A stretch of 64,000 bases of DNA from Pseudoalteromonas aliena SW19 (GTDB lineage: Bacteria; Pseudomonadota; Gammaproteobacteria; Enterobacterales; Alteromonadaceae): contig NZ_AQGU01000025.1 in assembly GCF_014905615.1 (NCBI RefSeq), positions 124,001 to 188,000 on the forward strand. The letters run 5' to 3'. Below, piece by piece: positions 44,392 through 54,391 of this stretch (the stretch's first letter is position 1; every line of letters starts with the position of its first letter). Below the pieces are notes generated by a model. It did no database searches, had not been told where the DNA came from, and saw only the letters and a program-made list of their open reading frames with translations. The translations under genes and the position numbers were made by a program.

Positions 44392-44734
44392 TATTAAAAA
44401 TCTCGTCGTATTGAGTGGCTTTAAATCCTAAATGGTAATTGCCATTGTTTACCAGTACTGGGCGTTTGATCATAGCAGGTTGTTCAACTAACAGAGAAAT
44501 AGCACTCTCTTTAGTCAGGCTTTGCTTTTGCTCATCAGTTAAAGCCCGATACGTAGTACCACGCTTATTAACAAGCTGTTCCCAATCGAGTTGATCAGCA
44601 AAAGTACTAACCATTTTCTCGTTTACGCCATTTTTTCGGTAGTCGTGAAAAGTAAACTCGATGTTGTTATCAGCTAAATATTTTTTTGCTTTTTTTATCG
44701 TATCGCAATTGCTAATACCGAATAGAGTGATCAT
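44384..44734 (-). CDS. yffB: ArsC/Spx-family thiol protein (YffB)
   Basis: 116 residues with a thioredoxin-like fold of the ArsC/Spx family. A single active cysteine is seen in [12 protein letters not shown] (C10), and the second block is [16 protein letters not shown]. coli YffB is the homologue next to dapE; its role is not established, although glutathione-dependent thiol reductase activity is suspected. It follows the EIIA-like gene by 4 bases. Confidence 0.9.
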   Translation of the reverse strand: MITLFGISNCDTIKKAKKYLADNNIEFTFHDYRKNGVNEKMVSTFADQLDWEQLVNKRGTTYRALTDEQKQSLTKESAISLLVEQPAMIKRPVLVNNGNYHLGFKATQYDEIFNND

Positions 44735-44738
44735 AAAT

Positions 44739-45236
44739 CTAGTTCTTCTTAATAATAGTTAATAGGGTGTCTTCACCTGCTTTTACCTGCGGGTGAGAGT
44801 AATGAAACGTACCGAGATGATGGCCGTTTAGTAAAATTAAACTTGCAAGTAAAGGGCTGTCGAGCTCGCGTAAATCAAAATAAGCAAGGCGTTGGCCTTT
44901 GATTATTTTACTACCGTTAAGCTGTGCTATATGGGTATGCATTATCGATTGCGAATCGGGGATAGTTAAGTTAATTAAAATCTTTAAACCATTTTTAGCT
45001 TGTAATACAAACTCAGTACCTGCGTTTTTTACTTGTAATAAAGTGCCGTCGAACGGCGCTAAAATTTTATGATGTGTTAATTGCACCATTATACCAGGGC
45101 CCAATGTACCAAAACGAAACAAAGGCTCAGAGTGTTCATTAAGCTCAAGTACTTTACCTGAAAAAGGGCTGGTAATATTTATGGCATTTTTGGGGATTTT
45201 ATTTTGCGCTATGTACTGTATTTTTTGAGCTTTCAT
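44739..45236 (-). CDS. EIIA-Glc-like protein lacking both active-site histidines
   Basis: 165 residues aligning without gaps to E. coli Crr over the central core (GTLLQVKNAGTEFVLQAKNG against GTIGKIFETNHAFSIESDSG). The phosphoacceptor His90 is N89 here (LKILINLTI against ELFVHFGI), and the assisting His75 is T74. It therefore cannot be a normal PTS phosphocarrier. It may be a regulatory or structural relative of EIIA. Neighbours are an ACT-domain gene 3 bases upstream and yffB 4 bases downstream, all in one leftward operon. Confidence 0.85.
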   Translation of the reverse strand: MKAQKIQYIAQNKIPKNAINITSPFSGKVLELNEHSEPLFRFGTLGPGIMVQLTHHKILAPFDGTLLQVKNAGTEFVLQAKNGLKILINLTIPDSQSIMHTHIAQLNGSKIIKGQRLAYFDLRELDSPLLASLILLNGHHLGTFHYSHPQVKAGEDTLLTIIKKN

Positions 45237-45239
45237 GAT

Positions 45240-45626
45240 TTATTCGACCACCACGTTGTAACCATCTTTTTTTAGCGCAGTAATAGCCAGAGGTACCGTT
45301 TGTTTTTTTACTAGTATGTAATCGGTATCGTAGGTCGAAATAGAAAAGATAGAAATTTTAGCACGCGCTAAGACACCTGAAATATTCGCCATAATTCCTG
45401 TTAACGAAAAGCCAAGTGGGCCAATAACTTCAAGAGCTTGCCAGTTTGGCTCTGTGTCTAAGCTGTCTATTTCAAAGTTACTAGGGCAGACAACCGATAC
45501 TTCGTCATGGGTTTTAGAAATAAAAAATAACGGCAGTGTTAACAGTGCCGCAGGTATGTCGGCATCAACATCTAGACTGTGTATAGATAAAATGGTGCTG
45601 TGTAATTGTAATGTTTGTTTTGACAT
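45240..45626 (-). CDS. ACT-domain protein
   Basis: 128 residues from the ATG at 45626, with AGG upstream. An earlier start would add a hydrophobic stretch unlike the family. Two ACT-like segments are visible: LPLFFISKTHDEVSVVCP and GPLGFSLTGIMANISGVLARAKISIFSISTYDTDYILVK (given as family blocks), the second typical of ACT_7 proteins. ACT domains bind amino acids; the ligand and effector are unknown. It is the first gene of the leftward ACT-EIIA-yffB-dapE-M15 unit. Confidence 0.82.
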   Translation of the reverse strand: MSKQTLQLHSTILSIHSLDVDADIPAALLTLPLFFISKTHDEVSVVCPSNFEIDSLDTEPNWQALEVIGPLGFSLTGIMANISGVLARAKISIFSISTYDTDYILVKKQTVPLAITALKKDGYNVVVE

Positions 45627-45759
45627 TAAAAACCTGCGAAACAGCAATATAGATAGCTTTATAGTATAGATCATTAGCTTTGAATTAAAGGTGTAACAGT
45701 AACTAACCTCATAGTAAGTGAGTAAATTCCCGAAGATAGAAAAACTTACCCACAATTTC

Positions 45760-45768
45760 TGTGGATAA
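45760..45768 (-). promoter_or_regulatory. Consensus DnaA box upstream of the ACT-domain operon
   Basis: The minus strand reads TTATCCACA, the perfect DnaA-box consensus, inside a run of related bases (CCCACAGTTATCCACAG). It lies about 135 bases before the ACT gene start. A single box may regulate transcription; nothing else suggests an origin. Confidence 0.4.
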
Positions 45769-45790
45769 CTGTGGGGGTTGCGGGGTATAA

Positions 45791-45834
45791 ATAGCCTAAC
45801 TAGTTAATTATTAAATAAATAATAGCTAGGCTAT
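45791..45834 (-). terminator. Probable terminator of ackA-pta
   Basis: ATAGCCTA and TAGGCTAT form the base of a long stem-loop just past the pta stop on the minus strand, followed by TTTATA. The T run is weak. Confidence 0.6.
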
Positions 45835-45858
45835 AAAAAACACATGTTAATTCAACAG

Positions 45859-48012
45859 TTAATTATGTGTCTGCGCCTGTGCTGCTTGAATTGCAGTTAG
45901 GGCAATTGTATATACGATATCATCAACTAAAGCACCACGGCTTAAGTCGTTAACTGGTTTGCGCATACCTTGTAGCATAGGACCAATACTTATTAAATCC
46001 GCGCTACGTTGTACCGCTTTATACGTTGTATTACCGGTATTTAAGTCAGGGAATATAAATACGGTCGCTTTTCCTGCAACAGGGCTATTGGGCGCTTTTT
46101 TAAGAGCCACGTTTTCCATGATTGCGGCATCGTATTGCAGTGGGCCATCAATAATAAGATCAGGGCGTTTTTGCTGTGCTATTTTTGTCGCTTCGCGTAC
46201 TTTTTCAACATCAGCACCGGTGCCAGAAGTACCGGTGCTGTAGCTGATCATCGCCACGCGTGGCTCTATACCAAATGCAGCGGCTGAGTCGGCTGATTGA
46301 ATTGCTATATCAGCTAATTGGTCGGCGTTTGGATCTGGGTTAATAGCACAGTCACCGTAAACTAATACTTGATCTGGCAGCAGCATAAAAAATACCGAGG
46401 AAACAAGCGACGAGCCTGGCGCCGTTTTAATTAACTGCAGAGGTGGGCGAATTGTATTGGCTGTGGTATTGACCGCACCCGATACTAAGCCATCTACTTT
46501 GCCTTGTTCTAGCATCATAGTGCCAAGTACTACGTTATCTTGTAGTTGTTCTTGTGCTACAACAGCTGTTAGGCCTTTGCTTTTGCGAATTTCGACCATA
46601 GGCGCTATATAATCATTAATGATGCTTTGAGGCTCAATAATACTTACGTGTTCGTTAAGCTCAATGCCTTGCTGCTCGGCAATACGCATTATCTCTTCAC
46701 GATCGCCAAGTAATATGGTTTTAGCAATACCGCGTTGACCACAAATAGCAGCGGCTTTAATGGTGCGTGGCTCGTTACCCTCAGGTAGTACAACGGTTTT
46801 GCCTGCCTTACGTGCTTTATCGGTTAATAAATAACGAAATGCGGGAGGGGATAATTTGCGTGTTTTACCTACGTTTTTGGCTAATGTGTCTAGCCAATCA
46901 GAATCAATATGTTCAGCGTTATGATCTTTTACTTTTTCAATACGTTGGTCATCATCGCTGGGAACCTCCATATTAAAGTTATGTAGTAATAATGAGGTAC
47001 GCCATGTATCAGCGTCAGTAGCGAGTATAGGCAAACCCGTTTGCATTGCTTGTTCACACAAAGCCATAATACGTGGCTCTGGTTCAAAGCCACCGGTAAG
47101 TAATATAGCCCCCAGTTTTGTACCATTCATTGCTGATAAACATGCAGCTACGAGTATGTCTGAGCGATCGCCTGGTGTTACCAATAAGGCACCTGGGGTA
47201 AAGTAATTTAAAATATTTGACACTGTACGCGCACAAAAAGTAATACGACGCAGACGACGATGCAGCATATCGCCTTCGTTTATTATCGTTGCTTTTAAAT
47301 ACGCGCTTAAATCTTTTACGCGCGGTGCGACGAGGTCAAAATCCCACGGAATTGCACCAAGTAACATAAACGGGTTTTTTCTAAAAATAGGTAACGACGC
47401 TAAACGGTTTAATTCGTTTTCAAGTTCTTCTGGTTTGTAGGTATCAACTAAATCAGCGCGCGCGCGGCCCTCTTCATCAAGTGGTGCATTTACTTTATTA
47501 AAAATACAGCCCAGTACGCGAGGGTGGTCAATACCGCCATAGTTCCCGGCTGCAATCTCAAGGCGGTCCTCTATTTGTGTAATGCTGTAATTACCAGGTG
47601 TAAGGACAAATACAATGTCTGCTCCCAGTGTTTGTGCTATTTCGCGGTTTACACGCCCAGCGTAAGGCTGACGTCGAGTAGGGACCATACCTTCAATGAT
47701 GGCCACTTCATCATCGTTTATTTTGCTTTCAAAGCGCTCAACAATTTCTTCAAGTAGGTCGTCACCTTTACCATCGCCAATCATTTGCTCTGCATAATCG
47801 AGTGCAAAAGGAGTGGGTGGGTTAATAGGAGAGCCTTGGGTAACTATTTGCGTTGATTTTTCAGGTCCTGTTTCACCCGAGCGAGGCTGGGCAATTGGTT
47901 TGAAAAAATTCACTTTCACTGTTTTTTGTTCAAGAGCACGCACTAAGCCAACAGAGACAGAAGTTAAACCAACACCTGTAGATACAGGGATTAACATAAT
48001 ACGACGTGCCAT
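45859..48012 (-). CDS. pta: Phosphate acetyltransferase, long form
   Basis: 717 residues. An N-terminal P-loop-like domain ([22 protein letters not shown]) and a DRTGG domain ([11 protein letters not shown]) precede the C-terminal catalytic PTA_PTB domain (about 390-717; [17 protein letters not shown]). It interconverts acetyl-CoA and acetyl phosphate. It lies 1 base after the ackA stop, so the pair is one operon, with ackA first as in E. coli. Confidence 0.97.
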   Translation of the reverse strand: MARRIMLIPVSTGVGLTSVSVGLVRALEQKTVKVNFFKPIAQPRSGETGPEKSTQIVTQGSPINPPTPFALDYAEQMIGDGKGDDLLEEIVERFESKINDDEVAIIEGMVPTRRQPYAGRVNREIAQTLGADIVFVLTPGNYSITQIEDRLEIAAGNYGGIDHPRVLGCIFNKVNAPLDEEGRARADLVDTYKPEELENELNRLASLPIFRKNPFMLLGAIPWDFDLVAPRVKDLSAYLKATIINEGDMLHRRLRRITFCARTVSNILNYFTPGALLVTPGDRSDILVAACLSAMNGTKLGAILLTGGFEPEPRIMALCEQAMQTGLPILATDADTWRTSLLLHNFNMEVPSDDDQRIEKVKDHNAEHIDSDWLDTLAKNVGKTRKLSPPAFRYLLTDKARKAGKTVVLPEGNEPRTIKAAAICGQRGIAKTILLGDREEIMRIAEQQGIELNEHVSIIEPQSIINDYIAPMVEIRKSKGLTAVVAQEQLQDNVVLGTMMLEQGKVDGLVSGAVNTTANTIRPPLQLIKTAPGSSLVSSVFFMLLPDQVLVYGDCAINPDPNADQLADIAIQSADSAAAFGIEPRVAMISYSTGTSGTGADVEKVREATKIAQQKRPDLIIDGPLQYDAAIMENVALKKAPNSPVAGKATVFIFPDLNTGNTTYKAVQRSADLISIGPMLQGMRKPVNDLSRGALVDDIVYTIALTAIQAAQAQTHN

Positions 48013-48013
48013 A

Positions 48014-49228
48014 TTAAAGCTCCTTGGCTATGTTTGCAGCATCAAGCGCAATAACCCATTCTTCATTTGTAGGCATAACTACAGCTTTACTGCGTGCCTG
48101 TGAAGAACTAATTACGCCTTCTTGGCCAAAGCGGGCATTAAGATTAGCTTGTTGATCGCAATCAACACCTAAAAAGGCAAGTTGGGAAATTACTTTTTCG
48201 CGGATAATATCGGCGTTTTCGCCAATACCACCGGTAAAAATAATTGCATCAAGGCGTTGTAGAGGCACCATATAAGCAGCAATCTGTTTTGAAAGACGAT
48301 AGCAAAACATATCAAGCGCGAGCATTGCTTTTTTATTACCGGCAACAGCCGCGTCCTCAATTGTGCGGCAATCATTAGAAAGCTCGCTGATACCTAATAA
48401 ACCACTTTTTTGATTGAGTAGGTTATCTACTTGCTGTGCAGTGTAATCGAGCTGCGTGGTTAAAAAGTTAAACAGACCGGGGTCTATATCACCACTACGC
48501 GTGCCCATCATAAGCCCCTCTAGTGGTGTTAATCCCATACTTGTATCAACACTTTTACCATTTTTTATTGCACATACTGAGCAGCCATTCCCGAGATGAG
48601 CACTAATAAAGTTACTTTTTTCAATTGGTTGATTAAGTAGCTTTGCAGTTTGTCCTGCAACATAGAAGTGGCTTGTGCCATGAAACCCATAACGCCTAAC
48701 GCCAAATTCTGTATATAACTTATATGGCAGTGCATAAAGGTAAGCTACTTCATTCATTGTTTGATGAAACGCAGTATCAAATACAGCTATTTGTGGTAAA
48801 CCTTCGAACGATGCCTGTGCAGATGCGATGCCTAATAAATTAGCATGCCCATGCAGCGGCGCAAGCGTTGCAGCTTGTGTAATACCCGCAATGACCTTCT
48901 CGTCAATCAATACCGATTGTGTAAAATGCTCGCCGCCATGCACAACACGATGGCCCACAGCAATAAGTTGCTCATCTAAGTTATGATCTTTTATTAGGCT
49001 TACTAACGTATCAATAGCTTCGGCATGGGCTTGCTCCGCTGCCAAGTTAATGACTGTTTTAGCGCCGTTAAATTTATATTTTATAGAAGGAGTTGCTGCA
49101 CCTAAGCGCTCTGCCAAACCCGATATGATTTCGTGGCCTGTGTTTGCATCAATAATGGCAAATTTTAAGCTGGAGCTACCACAATTTAGTACTAAAACGT
49201 GTTGTGACTTAGGAGAGGTTGTTGGCAT
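48014..49228 (-). CDS. ackA: Acetate kinase
   Basis: 404 residues from the ATG at 49228, with GGA upstream, matching the family start ([15 protein letters not shown]). ASKHA-kinase blocks include [43 protein letters not shown] and FTGGIGENA. It transfers phosphate between acetyl phosphate and ADP. Together with pta it handles acetate overflow and uptake. yfbV diverges upstream, as in E. coli. Confidence 0.97.
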   Translation of the reverse strand: MPTTSPKSQHVLVLNCGSSSLKFAIIDANTGHEIISGLAERLGAATPSIKYKFNGAKTVINLAAEQAHAEAIDTLVSLIKDHNLDEQLIAVGHRVVHGGEHFTQSVLIDEKVIAGITQAATLAPLHGHANLLGIASAQASFEGLPQIAVFDTAFHQTMNEVAYLYALPYKLYTEFGVRRYGFHGTSHFYVAGQTAKLLNQPIEKSNFISAHLGNGCSVCAIKNGKSVDTSMGLTPLEGLMMGTRSGDIDPGLFNFLTTQLDYTAQQVDNLLNQKSGLLGISELSNDCRTIEDAAVAGNKKAMLALDMFCYRLSKQIAAYMVPLQRLDAIIFTGGIGENADIIREKVISQLAFLGVDCDQQANLNARFGQEGVISSSQARSKAVVMPTNEEWVIALDAANIAKEL

Positions 49229-49509
49229 AAATTCATTTCCATAAACAAAATTTAGTAAGTGAACGTAAACATTAATCGTTACACTCAAGGTGATAAATAA
49301 GGCTAAAACATTTAATTAAGCTAAACTAAAACGTAGCTGAATCAATGCGTAATATTTTACCCCAGTTACGAAATTTAGTTTAGTGTTTTGCACACTTTAA
49401 CAGCAAAATTAAGCACTTTTACTGATAAAGTAAAAGCCTTTAAAATTGTGTTACACTTTAGAGATAACCCATTTAGTATTGTGTTTTAATAGAGTCACTG
49501 TGAGGAGTC

Positions 49510-49959
49510 ATGATGCAAAAAAGTGTGATGTCACAAGTACAAACAGGGCGATTGTACGCAAAACAATGGCCAATGAGAAAAGAGTTAGCACCTCTATTTA
49601 TCGAGTTTAAGGTTATTAAAGCCACAGATCTTGCGATCACAGTTATGCCCATTTTAGCCATGCTTACGTTGTTTTTTCAGATAAATTATTTAGGGCCAGA
49701 TTTTTTACCGCAAGCTATTGCAAGTGCTTTATTTTTTATATCGTTACCGTTGCAAGGCTTATTGTGGCTAGGTAAACGCGCGCAAACGCCTTTAGAACCA
49801 GCTATGCAAAGATGGTATAACGATCTTTACACAAAAATGCTTGCCAATGGTTATCAAACACAGCTAAATGAAAAAAAGCCTCGTTATCTGGAGCTTGCAA
49901 ATCTTTTAAAAGACATGTTTGATAAAATGGATAAAGCATTTACAAAAGAGCAATTTTAG
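49510..49959 (+). CDS. yfbV: Terminus macrodomain insulation protein YfbV (UPF0208)
   Basis: 149 residues with two hydrophobic helices (ITVMPILAMLTLFFQI and AIASALFFISLPLQGLLWL). The blocks YAKQWPMRKELAPLF and LQGLLWLGKRAQTPL match YfbV. In E. coli it limits the spread of the Ter macrodomain. Start may be the ATG at 49510 or 49513; the second has better spacing to GAGGAG. Divergent from ackA as in E. coli. Confidence 0.92.
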   Translation: MMQKSVMSQVQTGRLYAKQWPMRKELAPLFIEFKVIKATDLAITVMPILAMLTLFFQINYLGPDFLPQAIASALFFISLPLQGLLWLGKRAQTPLEPAMQRWYNDLYTKMLANGYQTQLNEKKPRYLELANLLKDMFDKMDKAFTKEQF

Positions 49960-49981
49960 AGGTTGTTAACTCACAACCTCA
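49960..49981. terminator. Bidirectional hairpin between yfbV and rlmA
   Basis: GAGGTTGT and ACAACCTC pair around TAACTC between the convergent genes; T-rich bases follow on both strands. Confidence 0.65.
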
Positions 49982-49987
49982 TTTATC

Positions 49988-50788
49988 TTAAGCTTTTTTT
50001 GTAAACTGGGTGATGTAAAATGATAAGGTGACATTGTGCTCACCTTTTTCTTCGAGTAACGTCCAGTGTTCAGGTCTGAATTTCCACGCAAATGGTGTCA
50101 TCATAATCAGGTTCTTTACGTCGTTAAAATTAAGCGTTACCTGCTCAGTTAGCAGTATTTGCTGTGCTTGAAAAAATCCACTTGGGGTATCTATTTGAGT
50201 ATGCTCATTAACGTTTTCGTAAATATAATTTTTTAATTCTTTTAAGTGCCAGGGTCCTGGGCTTGCAACAATCAGTGTTGCTTCAGATTTAGCAAGCCTA
50301 GCCAGTTCTTGTTCAAATAAAGGAGCAAACACACTCACTAACACATCGGCGAACTGGTTTTCAAACGGCGCCTGACTAATTGAGGCAACACTAAATTGAC
50401 AATTACCATAACGCTTTGCAGCATATTTTATTGCTGACTTTGATATATCTACACCATACACATTAGCGTTTGTTTTATTCGCCAGTGCATGCGTGTAAAA
50501 ACCTTCCCCACACCCTAAATCAATAATATTGCCTGCATCTAATGTGCTAACTATGTTACCCAGTGCGTGTTGTAAAAAGCGGTAATAACCGCGCTCTAAA
50601 AATGTGCGTCTGGCTTGTACCATTTCTAATGAATCGCCTGGCTGCTTAGAGTTTTTCTGCTGTACAGGTAATAAATTGATATACCCTTCTTTTGCCAAGT
50701 CAAAACTGTGTTTATTTTCGCAGCTAAGCGTGTTGTTCGTTTTTGTAAGCATGTTGCTGCACAAGGGGCAGCGATATTCAAGACTCAT
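49988..50788 (-). CDS. rlmA: 23S rRNA (guanine-745-N1)-methyltransferase
   Basis: 266 residues. The N-terminal zinc ribbon has CPLCS and CENKH. The SAM-binding motif is IIDLGCGEGFYTHAL. RlmA-type blocks are FDLAKEGYINLLP and PGDSLEMVQARRTFLERGYY. It methylates G745 in helix 35 of 23S rRNA. It overlaps the next leftward gene upstream by 4 bases. Confidence 0.95.
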   Translation of the reverse strand: MSLEYRCPLCSNMLTKTNNTLSCENKHSFDLAKEGYINLLPVQQKNSKQPGDSLEMVQARRTFLERGYYRFLQHALGNIVSTLDAGNIIDLGCGEGFYTHALANKTNANVYGVDISKSAIKYAAKRYGNCQFSVASISQAPFENQFADVLVSVFAPLFEQELARLAKSEATLIVASPGPWHLKELKNYIYENVNEHTQIDTPSGFFQAQQILLTEQVTLNFNDVKNLIMMTPFAWKFRPEHWTLLEEKGEHNVTLSFYITQFTKKA

Positions 50789-51435
50789 GAGTCTAGGTAG
50801 TCCTTATCATAAAAAGTTTTTACCCAATGTGGGCGATAAGTGATCATTATAGTAATGGCCATTCCATTTAGCATGGCTTCAGGAAACCAAATTATGGCAC
50901 TTAAATATACATAGTTATCAGTGAGCTCTTGCCAATTATATTGCCCAATAGCTAAGTAAAATAAGGCACCCAAGCTTATTTTTAGACACGCTATGAATCC
51001 TGCAGTAATAAAAGCACAGACAAATATATAAACAAAAAAGTGACGAGGTAAATAATGATAACTAACAATAAAAGCTAAGTAGCTAACTATTATAGGTATG
51101 AATGCATTAATAAGTATTTGCACCGCGAGTAATTCAAGCTCAATAAGCCCAAAAGCGAATAGTAACGCAGTTGCAAGCAAACTACTTAAAATAGCCAAGC
51201 GCCAACCCAGAATTAAAGTGGCTGCGGTTACGCCTAAAATATGTAAATCTAGGCCTGTTAGTATTCCAGCTTTGATCCGCCATAAAAGTGCAAAGACCAG
51301 CGCACAAGCCAGTACACCCGTTTGTCGAACGGGTGTAGCAAAAAGCGCTTTATAAGTCGCTTTATCAAAACTGAGTAAACTAAATATTATTACTAGGGCC
51401 CAAAGTAACCCTTGTAATTGTACGCTCAACATCAT
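50785..51435 (-). CDS. CbiM-like energy-coupling-factor integral membrane protein
   Basis: 216 residues with about six hydrophobic helices. It resembles the COG3235/CbiM-like permease group (GLDLHILGVTAATLILGWRLAI, LPRHFFVYIFVCAFITAGF, FPEAMLNGMAI). No CbiN, Q or O partners are nearby, so a nickel or cobalt role is uncertain. It lies 2 bases after xthA and overlaps rlmA by 4 bases. Confidence 0.65.
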   Translation of the reverse strand: MMLSVQLQGLLWALVIIFSLLSFDKATYKALFATPVRQTGVLACALVFALLWRIKAGILTGLDLHILGVTAATLILGWRLAILSSLLATALLFAFGLIELELLAVQILINAFIPIIVSYLAFIVSYHYLPRHFFVYIFVCAFITAGFIACLKISLGALFYLAIGQYNWQELTDNYVYLSAIIWFPEAMLNGMAITIMITYRPHWVKTFYDKDYLDS

Positions 51436-51437
51436 AA

Positions 51438-52244
51438 TTATTTAAACGTTGACCAAATTGGTGCGTGATCTGACGGTTTTTCAATGCCGCGTAGTTCGTA
51501 ATCAATTCCAGTTTCAATACAACGAGCTGACAGGTCGTTAGTTGCAAGCACCACATCAATGCGCAAACCTCGGTTATCTACAAATCCTTTTGAACGATAA
51601 TCAAACCACGAATATTGATCGCTTGTATCAGGGTTTTGCTCTCTAAAGGTGTCTTTAAAGCCCCAGTTAAGTAATGTAGCAAGCCACTCACGCTCCACGG
51701 GTTGAAAAGAACATTTACCCGTTTTTAACCAACGTTTTGCGTTTACATCGCCAATCCCAATATCTAAATCGGTTGGAGATATATTGATATCGCCCATAAC
51801 GATAACATCTTGAGCGGGTGTATGGTTTGCTTCAAGGTGAGTCATTAAATCTTTATAAAACTGACGTTTATAAGGGAATTTAGTTTCATGATTAATATTG
51901 TCGCCTTGTGGGAAATAGCCATTCATTACGGTTAAATCACGACCGTTTTCTTGCTCCACGGTAACGCTGATCATACGTTTTTGTGATTCTTCAGTATCTG
52001 TAGCAAAACCTTTTAAGACTGATTTTGGTTCTTTTTTGCATAACATAGCTACGCCGTAATGTGCTTTTTGACCATGGTAATACACGTGATACCCCATGTT
52101 TTGCACATCTTCTAACGGGAACGCTTCATCATGAACTTTAATTTCTTGTAAGCCAATCACGTCTGGTTGATGTTTATCAATAATAGCTTGTAACTGGTGA
52201 AGACGAGCACGCAGACCATTGATGTTAAAAGAAATCACTTTCAT
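51438..52244 (-). CDS. xthA: Exodeoxyribonuclease III
   Basis: 268 residues of the EEP/AP-endonuclease family. Key motifs are [19 protein letters not shown] (E34), [21 protein letters not shown] and the C-terminal SDHAPIW with catalytic His. It cuts abasic sites and removes 3' blocking groups. It is the first gene of a leftward unit with the CbiM-like gene and rlmA. Confidence 0.96.
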   Translation of the reverse strand: MKVISFNINGLRARLHQLQAIIDKHQPDVIGLQEIKVHDEAFPLEDVQNMGYHVYYHGQKAHYGVAMLCKKEPKSVLKGFATDTEESQKRMISVTVEQENGRDLTVMNGYFPQGDNINHETKFPYKRQFYKDLMTHLEANHTPAQDVIVMGDINISPTDLDIGIGDVNAKRWLKTGKCSFQPVEREWLATLLNWGFKDTFREQNPDTSDQYSWFDYRSKGFVDNRGLRIDVVLATNDLSARCIETGIDYELRGIEKPSDHAPIWSTFK

Positions 52245-52414
52245 TGGATTTGCCTTAAAATTAGTTCGATTTAATACACCAAATTGTATCAGTAAATACG
52301 CTTACATAACATGACTGAAATGAGAAAATAGCTGCGCAAATGTTGTACAAATGGTGTTTAAAGTTTAAACATTGTTAATGTTCTATTAATTTGTAAAATA
52401 AATAAAAAATTCAA

Positions 52415-52442
52415 TTGATATGTGGATTGTTGGTTATATAAT
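52415..52442 (+). promoter_or_regulatory. Predicted sigma-70 promoter of the DUF3718 gene
   Basis: TTGATA (52415-52420) and TATAAT (52437-52442) are spaced by 16 bases, with the start codon 42 bases downstream. Confidence 0.55.
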
Positions 52443-52483
52443 GCGCGAAATTATTTAGCAACCACGTTCAAATAGGAACTCTC

Positions 52484-52915
52484 ATGAAAACACAATTAAT
52501 TCTAGCTGCAGCACTTTTAGTATCAACAACTGTTTCTGCACAAAGTAATTCGTATTTTAGTAAAGACAATAAAATTGAATCTAAATTATGTGTACTAAGT
52601 GCAAATGAGGGTTTTACAGCTGCTCGTAAAGTAGCGGCTCAGCATGGTGTATTTTTATCGCGCTTTTCATCAAGCATCTTGTGTAATGGTGAAGATATTC
52701 GCGATATCGCCAAAAAAGAAACAGCCAGTAAAGTAACTAAAGCTAAGGTTGAAGTATTTGCTAAAGATGCTCAACAAGAAACACAATTATGCCTTACAGC
52801 TTTAAAACAAGGGCTAGCACCAGTTCGTCAAAAGTTAGGTAATGTAGACTCGTTAAAATGTAATGGGCAAACAGTCACTGAATTTGTTAAGCGTTATCAA
52901 AACGCCGCTATTTAA
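52484..52915 (+). CDS. DUF3718-family exported protein, two repeats
   Basis: 143 residues with a signal peptide (LILAAALLVSTTVSA). Two copies of a cysteine-pair unit are visible: KLCVLSANEG..ILCNGEDI and QLCLTALKQG..LKCNGQTV. Each would form one disulfide in the periplasm. The pattern matches DUF3718. Function unknown. It has its own promoter and terminator. Confidence 0.75.
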   Translation: MKTQLILAAALLVSTTVSAQSNSYFSKDNKIESKLCVLSANEGFTAARKVAAQHGVFLSRFSSSILCNGEDIRDIAKKETASKVTKAKVEVFAKDAQQETQLCLTALKQGLAPVRQKLGNVDSLKCNGQTVTEFVKRYQNAAI

Positions 52916-52929
52916 TCGCTAAAGACTTA

Positions 52930-52963
52930 AAAAGAGCTCGGTATTTTTACCGAGCTTTTTTTT
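52930..52963 (+). terminator. Intrinsic terminator of the DUF3718 gene
   Basis: AGCTCGGTA and TACCGAGCT pair around a T loop, followed by T8. Confidence 0.92.
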
Positions 52964-53127
52964 GTAAAAATTACAAGGTTTACTGAAAAGTCTGCAGAAA
53001 TGATGTGATAAAATAGCTCCTCTCGAAGATGCATTGAATGCATGTCATTGATTTAATTGCGCTTTCAATTTTGGCATTAGACTTGTATTAATTAGACTGA
53101 CATTTATTAATTACAAGGATACGTCTT

Positions 53128-53649
53128 ATGAAAAAGTTAACATTAGCAGCAACAATTTTAGCATCATTGAGCCTAGCAGCTTGTTCTTCACATCAAGGTC
53201 TTGATAAAATAGACAGCGATTTTGCAAGTCTGGACAATGACAGCGATGGTTATATTTCAAAAGTCGAAGCAGATGACGATAACATCTGGGAACATTTTTC
53301 AAATATTGATACCAATATGGACAATGAAATCAGCCGTAAAGAGTTTAGCGCTTACATGCAACTAAATGCCGGTAAAGTTGCGACTGATAGTGATGTGAGC
53401 GAGTCGGCATTTAAAGCCGATATTGCTAAATTTGATAAAATTGAAAGTAGTTTTGCAAGTTTAGATAATGACGAAAATGGTTATATTTCAATCGTCGAAG
53501 GTAATGACGATGATATTTCAAATCATTTTGGTTATATGGACAAAGATAAAGATAAACGCGTTAGTAAAAGCGAGTTTGTCGGTTATATTGAAAAGTACGG
53601 CAGCGCCGTGGCTGAAGATGACGCACTTGAGTCACTTAAACGCAGCTAA
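53128..53649 (+). CDS. Lipoprotein with four EF-hand calcium loops
   Basis: 173 residues. A lipobox SLAAC follows a short signal. Four EF-hand loops are visible in two pairs: DNDSDGYISKVE, DTNMDNEISRKE, DNDENGYISIVE and DKDKDKRVSKSE, each with the expected acidic positions and a glutamate at position 12. The pairs are similar over about 70 residues, so the protein arose by internal duplication. A calcium-responsive envelope role is likely. It stands alone between terminators. Confidence 0.87.
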   Translation: MKKLTLAATILASLSLAACSSHQGLDKIDSDFASLDNDSDGYISKVEADDDNIWEHFSNIDTNMDNEISRKEFSAYMQLNAGKVATDSDVSESAFKADIAKFDKIESSFASLDNDENGYISIVEGNDDDISNHFGYMDKDKDKRVSKSEFVGYIEKYGSAVAEDDALESLKRS

Positions 53650-53676
53650 TTTTTGCTGTTAGATTAATCAAGTTAG

Positions 53677-53705
53677 AAGCCAGTGATTTTCACTGGCTTT
53701 TTTGT
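53677..53705 (+). terminator. Intrinsic terminator of the EF-hand gene
   Basis: AAGCCAGTG and CACTGGCTT pair around ATTTT, followed by T4. Confidence 0.9.
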
Positions 53706-53800
53706 GTCTTTAATTTAACTATTTGATAGATATATTTTCCTAGTTTGGTGTTGTTCTGTCATAATAGATGGCTGTGTATTTTTATTTGTTAAGAGTGTTT

Positions 53801-54391
53801 ATGGCGGGTCGGCGAATTAGTGATGAGCAATTAGTTGAGATCATTGAAGCGGCGATTTTTGTTGCAGATAAACCGGTGAGTAAGCGTCATCTTAAAGACG
53901 TTGTATTAATGGATTTAGCTGTATCTATGGCGCAAATAAATAATGCAATTGATACAATACAAATACATTTTCAAACTCGTGGTATTCGCTTAGTTGAAGT
54001 GGGCAGTGGGTATCGTTTTCAGGCATGCAATAGTCTAAGTCCTTGGCTAAACAACCTTTGGCAGGAACGTGCGCCTAAATACTCACGTGCTTTGCTAGAA
54101 ACATTATCGCTTATTGCATACAGGCAGCCTATTACACGCGGCGAAATTGAGCAGGTAAGAGGTGTTACTACGGGTTCGAATATTATTAAAACCTTACTCG
54201 AAAGAGAATGGGTTAAAGTGGTAGGGCATAAAGAAGTTCCGGGTAAGCCGGCTTTATATGCAACTACTAAACAATTTTTAGATTATTTTTCGTTAACTGG
54301 GCTTGAGAATTTACCAGCGTTGCCAACAGAGCAGCAAAGTAAGATTAACCAGTTATTAAGTGATCCTTCTGTGAGAGAACCATCCGAATGA
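53801..54391 (+). CDS. scpB: Segregation and condensation protein ScpB
   Basis: 196 residues of the ScpB family with two winged-helix domains ([38 protein letters not shown]). It partners ScpA and SMC in chromosome condensation. The start ATG at 53801 has AAGAG 5 bases upstream and fits better than the ATG at 53768. scpA, usually directly upstream, is absent here. It overlaps rluB by 4 bases (ATGA). Confidence 0.93.
   Translation: MAGRRISDEQLVEIIEAAIFVADKPVSKRHLKDVVLMDLAVSMAQINNAIDTIQIHFQTRGIRLVEVGSGYRFQACNSLSPWLNNLWQERAPKYSRALLETLSLIAYRQPITRGEIEQVRGVTTGSNIIKTLLEREWVKVVGHKEVPGKPALYATTKQFLDYFSLTGLENLPALPTEQQSKINQLLSDPSVREPSE

Noticed and set aside
45627-45755. Longer N-terminus for the ACT-domain protein.
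   Set aside because: The added residues are hydrophobic and unlike the family; the ATG at 45626 gives the expected start.
45750-45780. Replication origin around the DnaA box.
   Set aside because: A single box with no AT-rich repeats, dnaA, gyrB or mnmG genes nearby.
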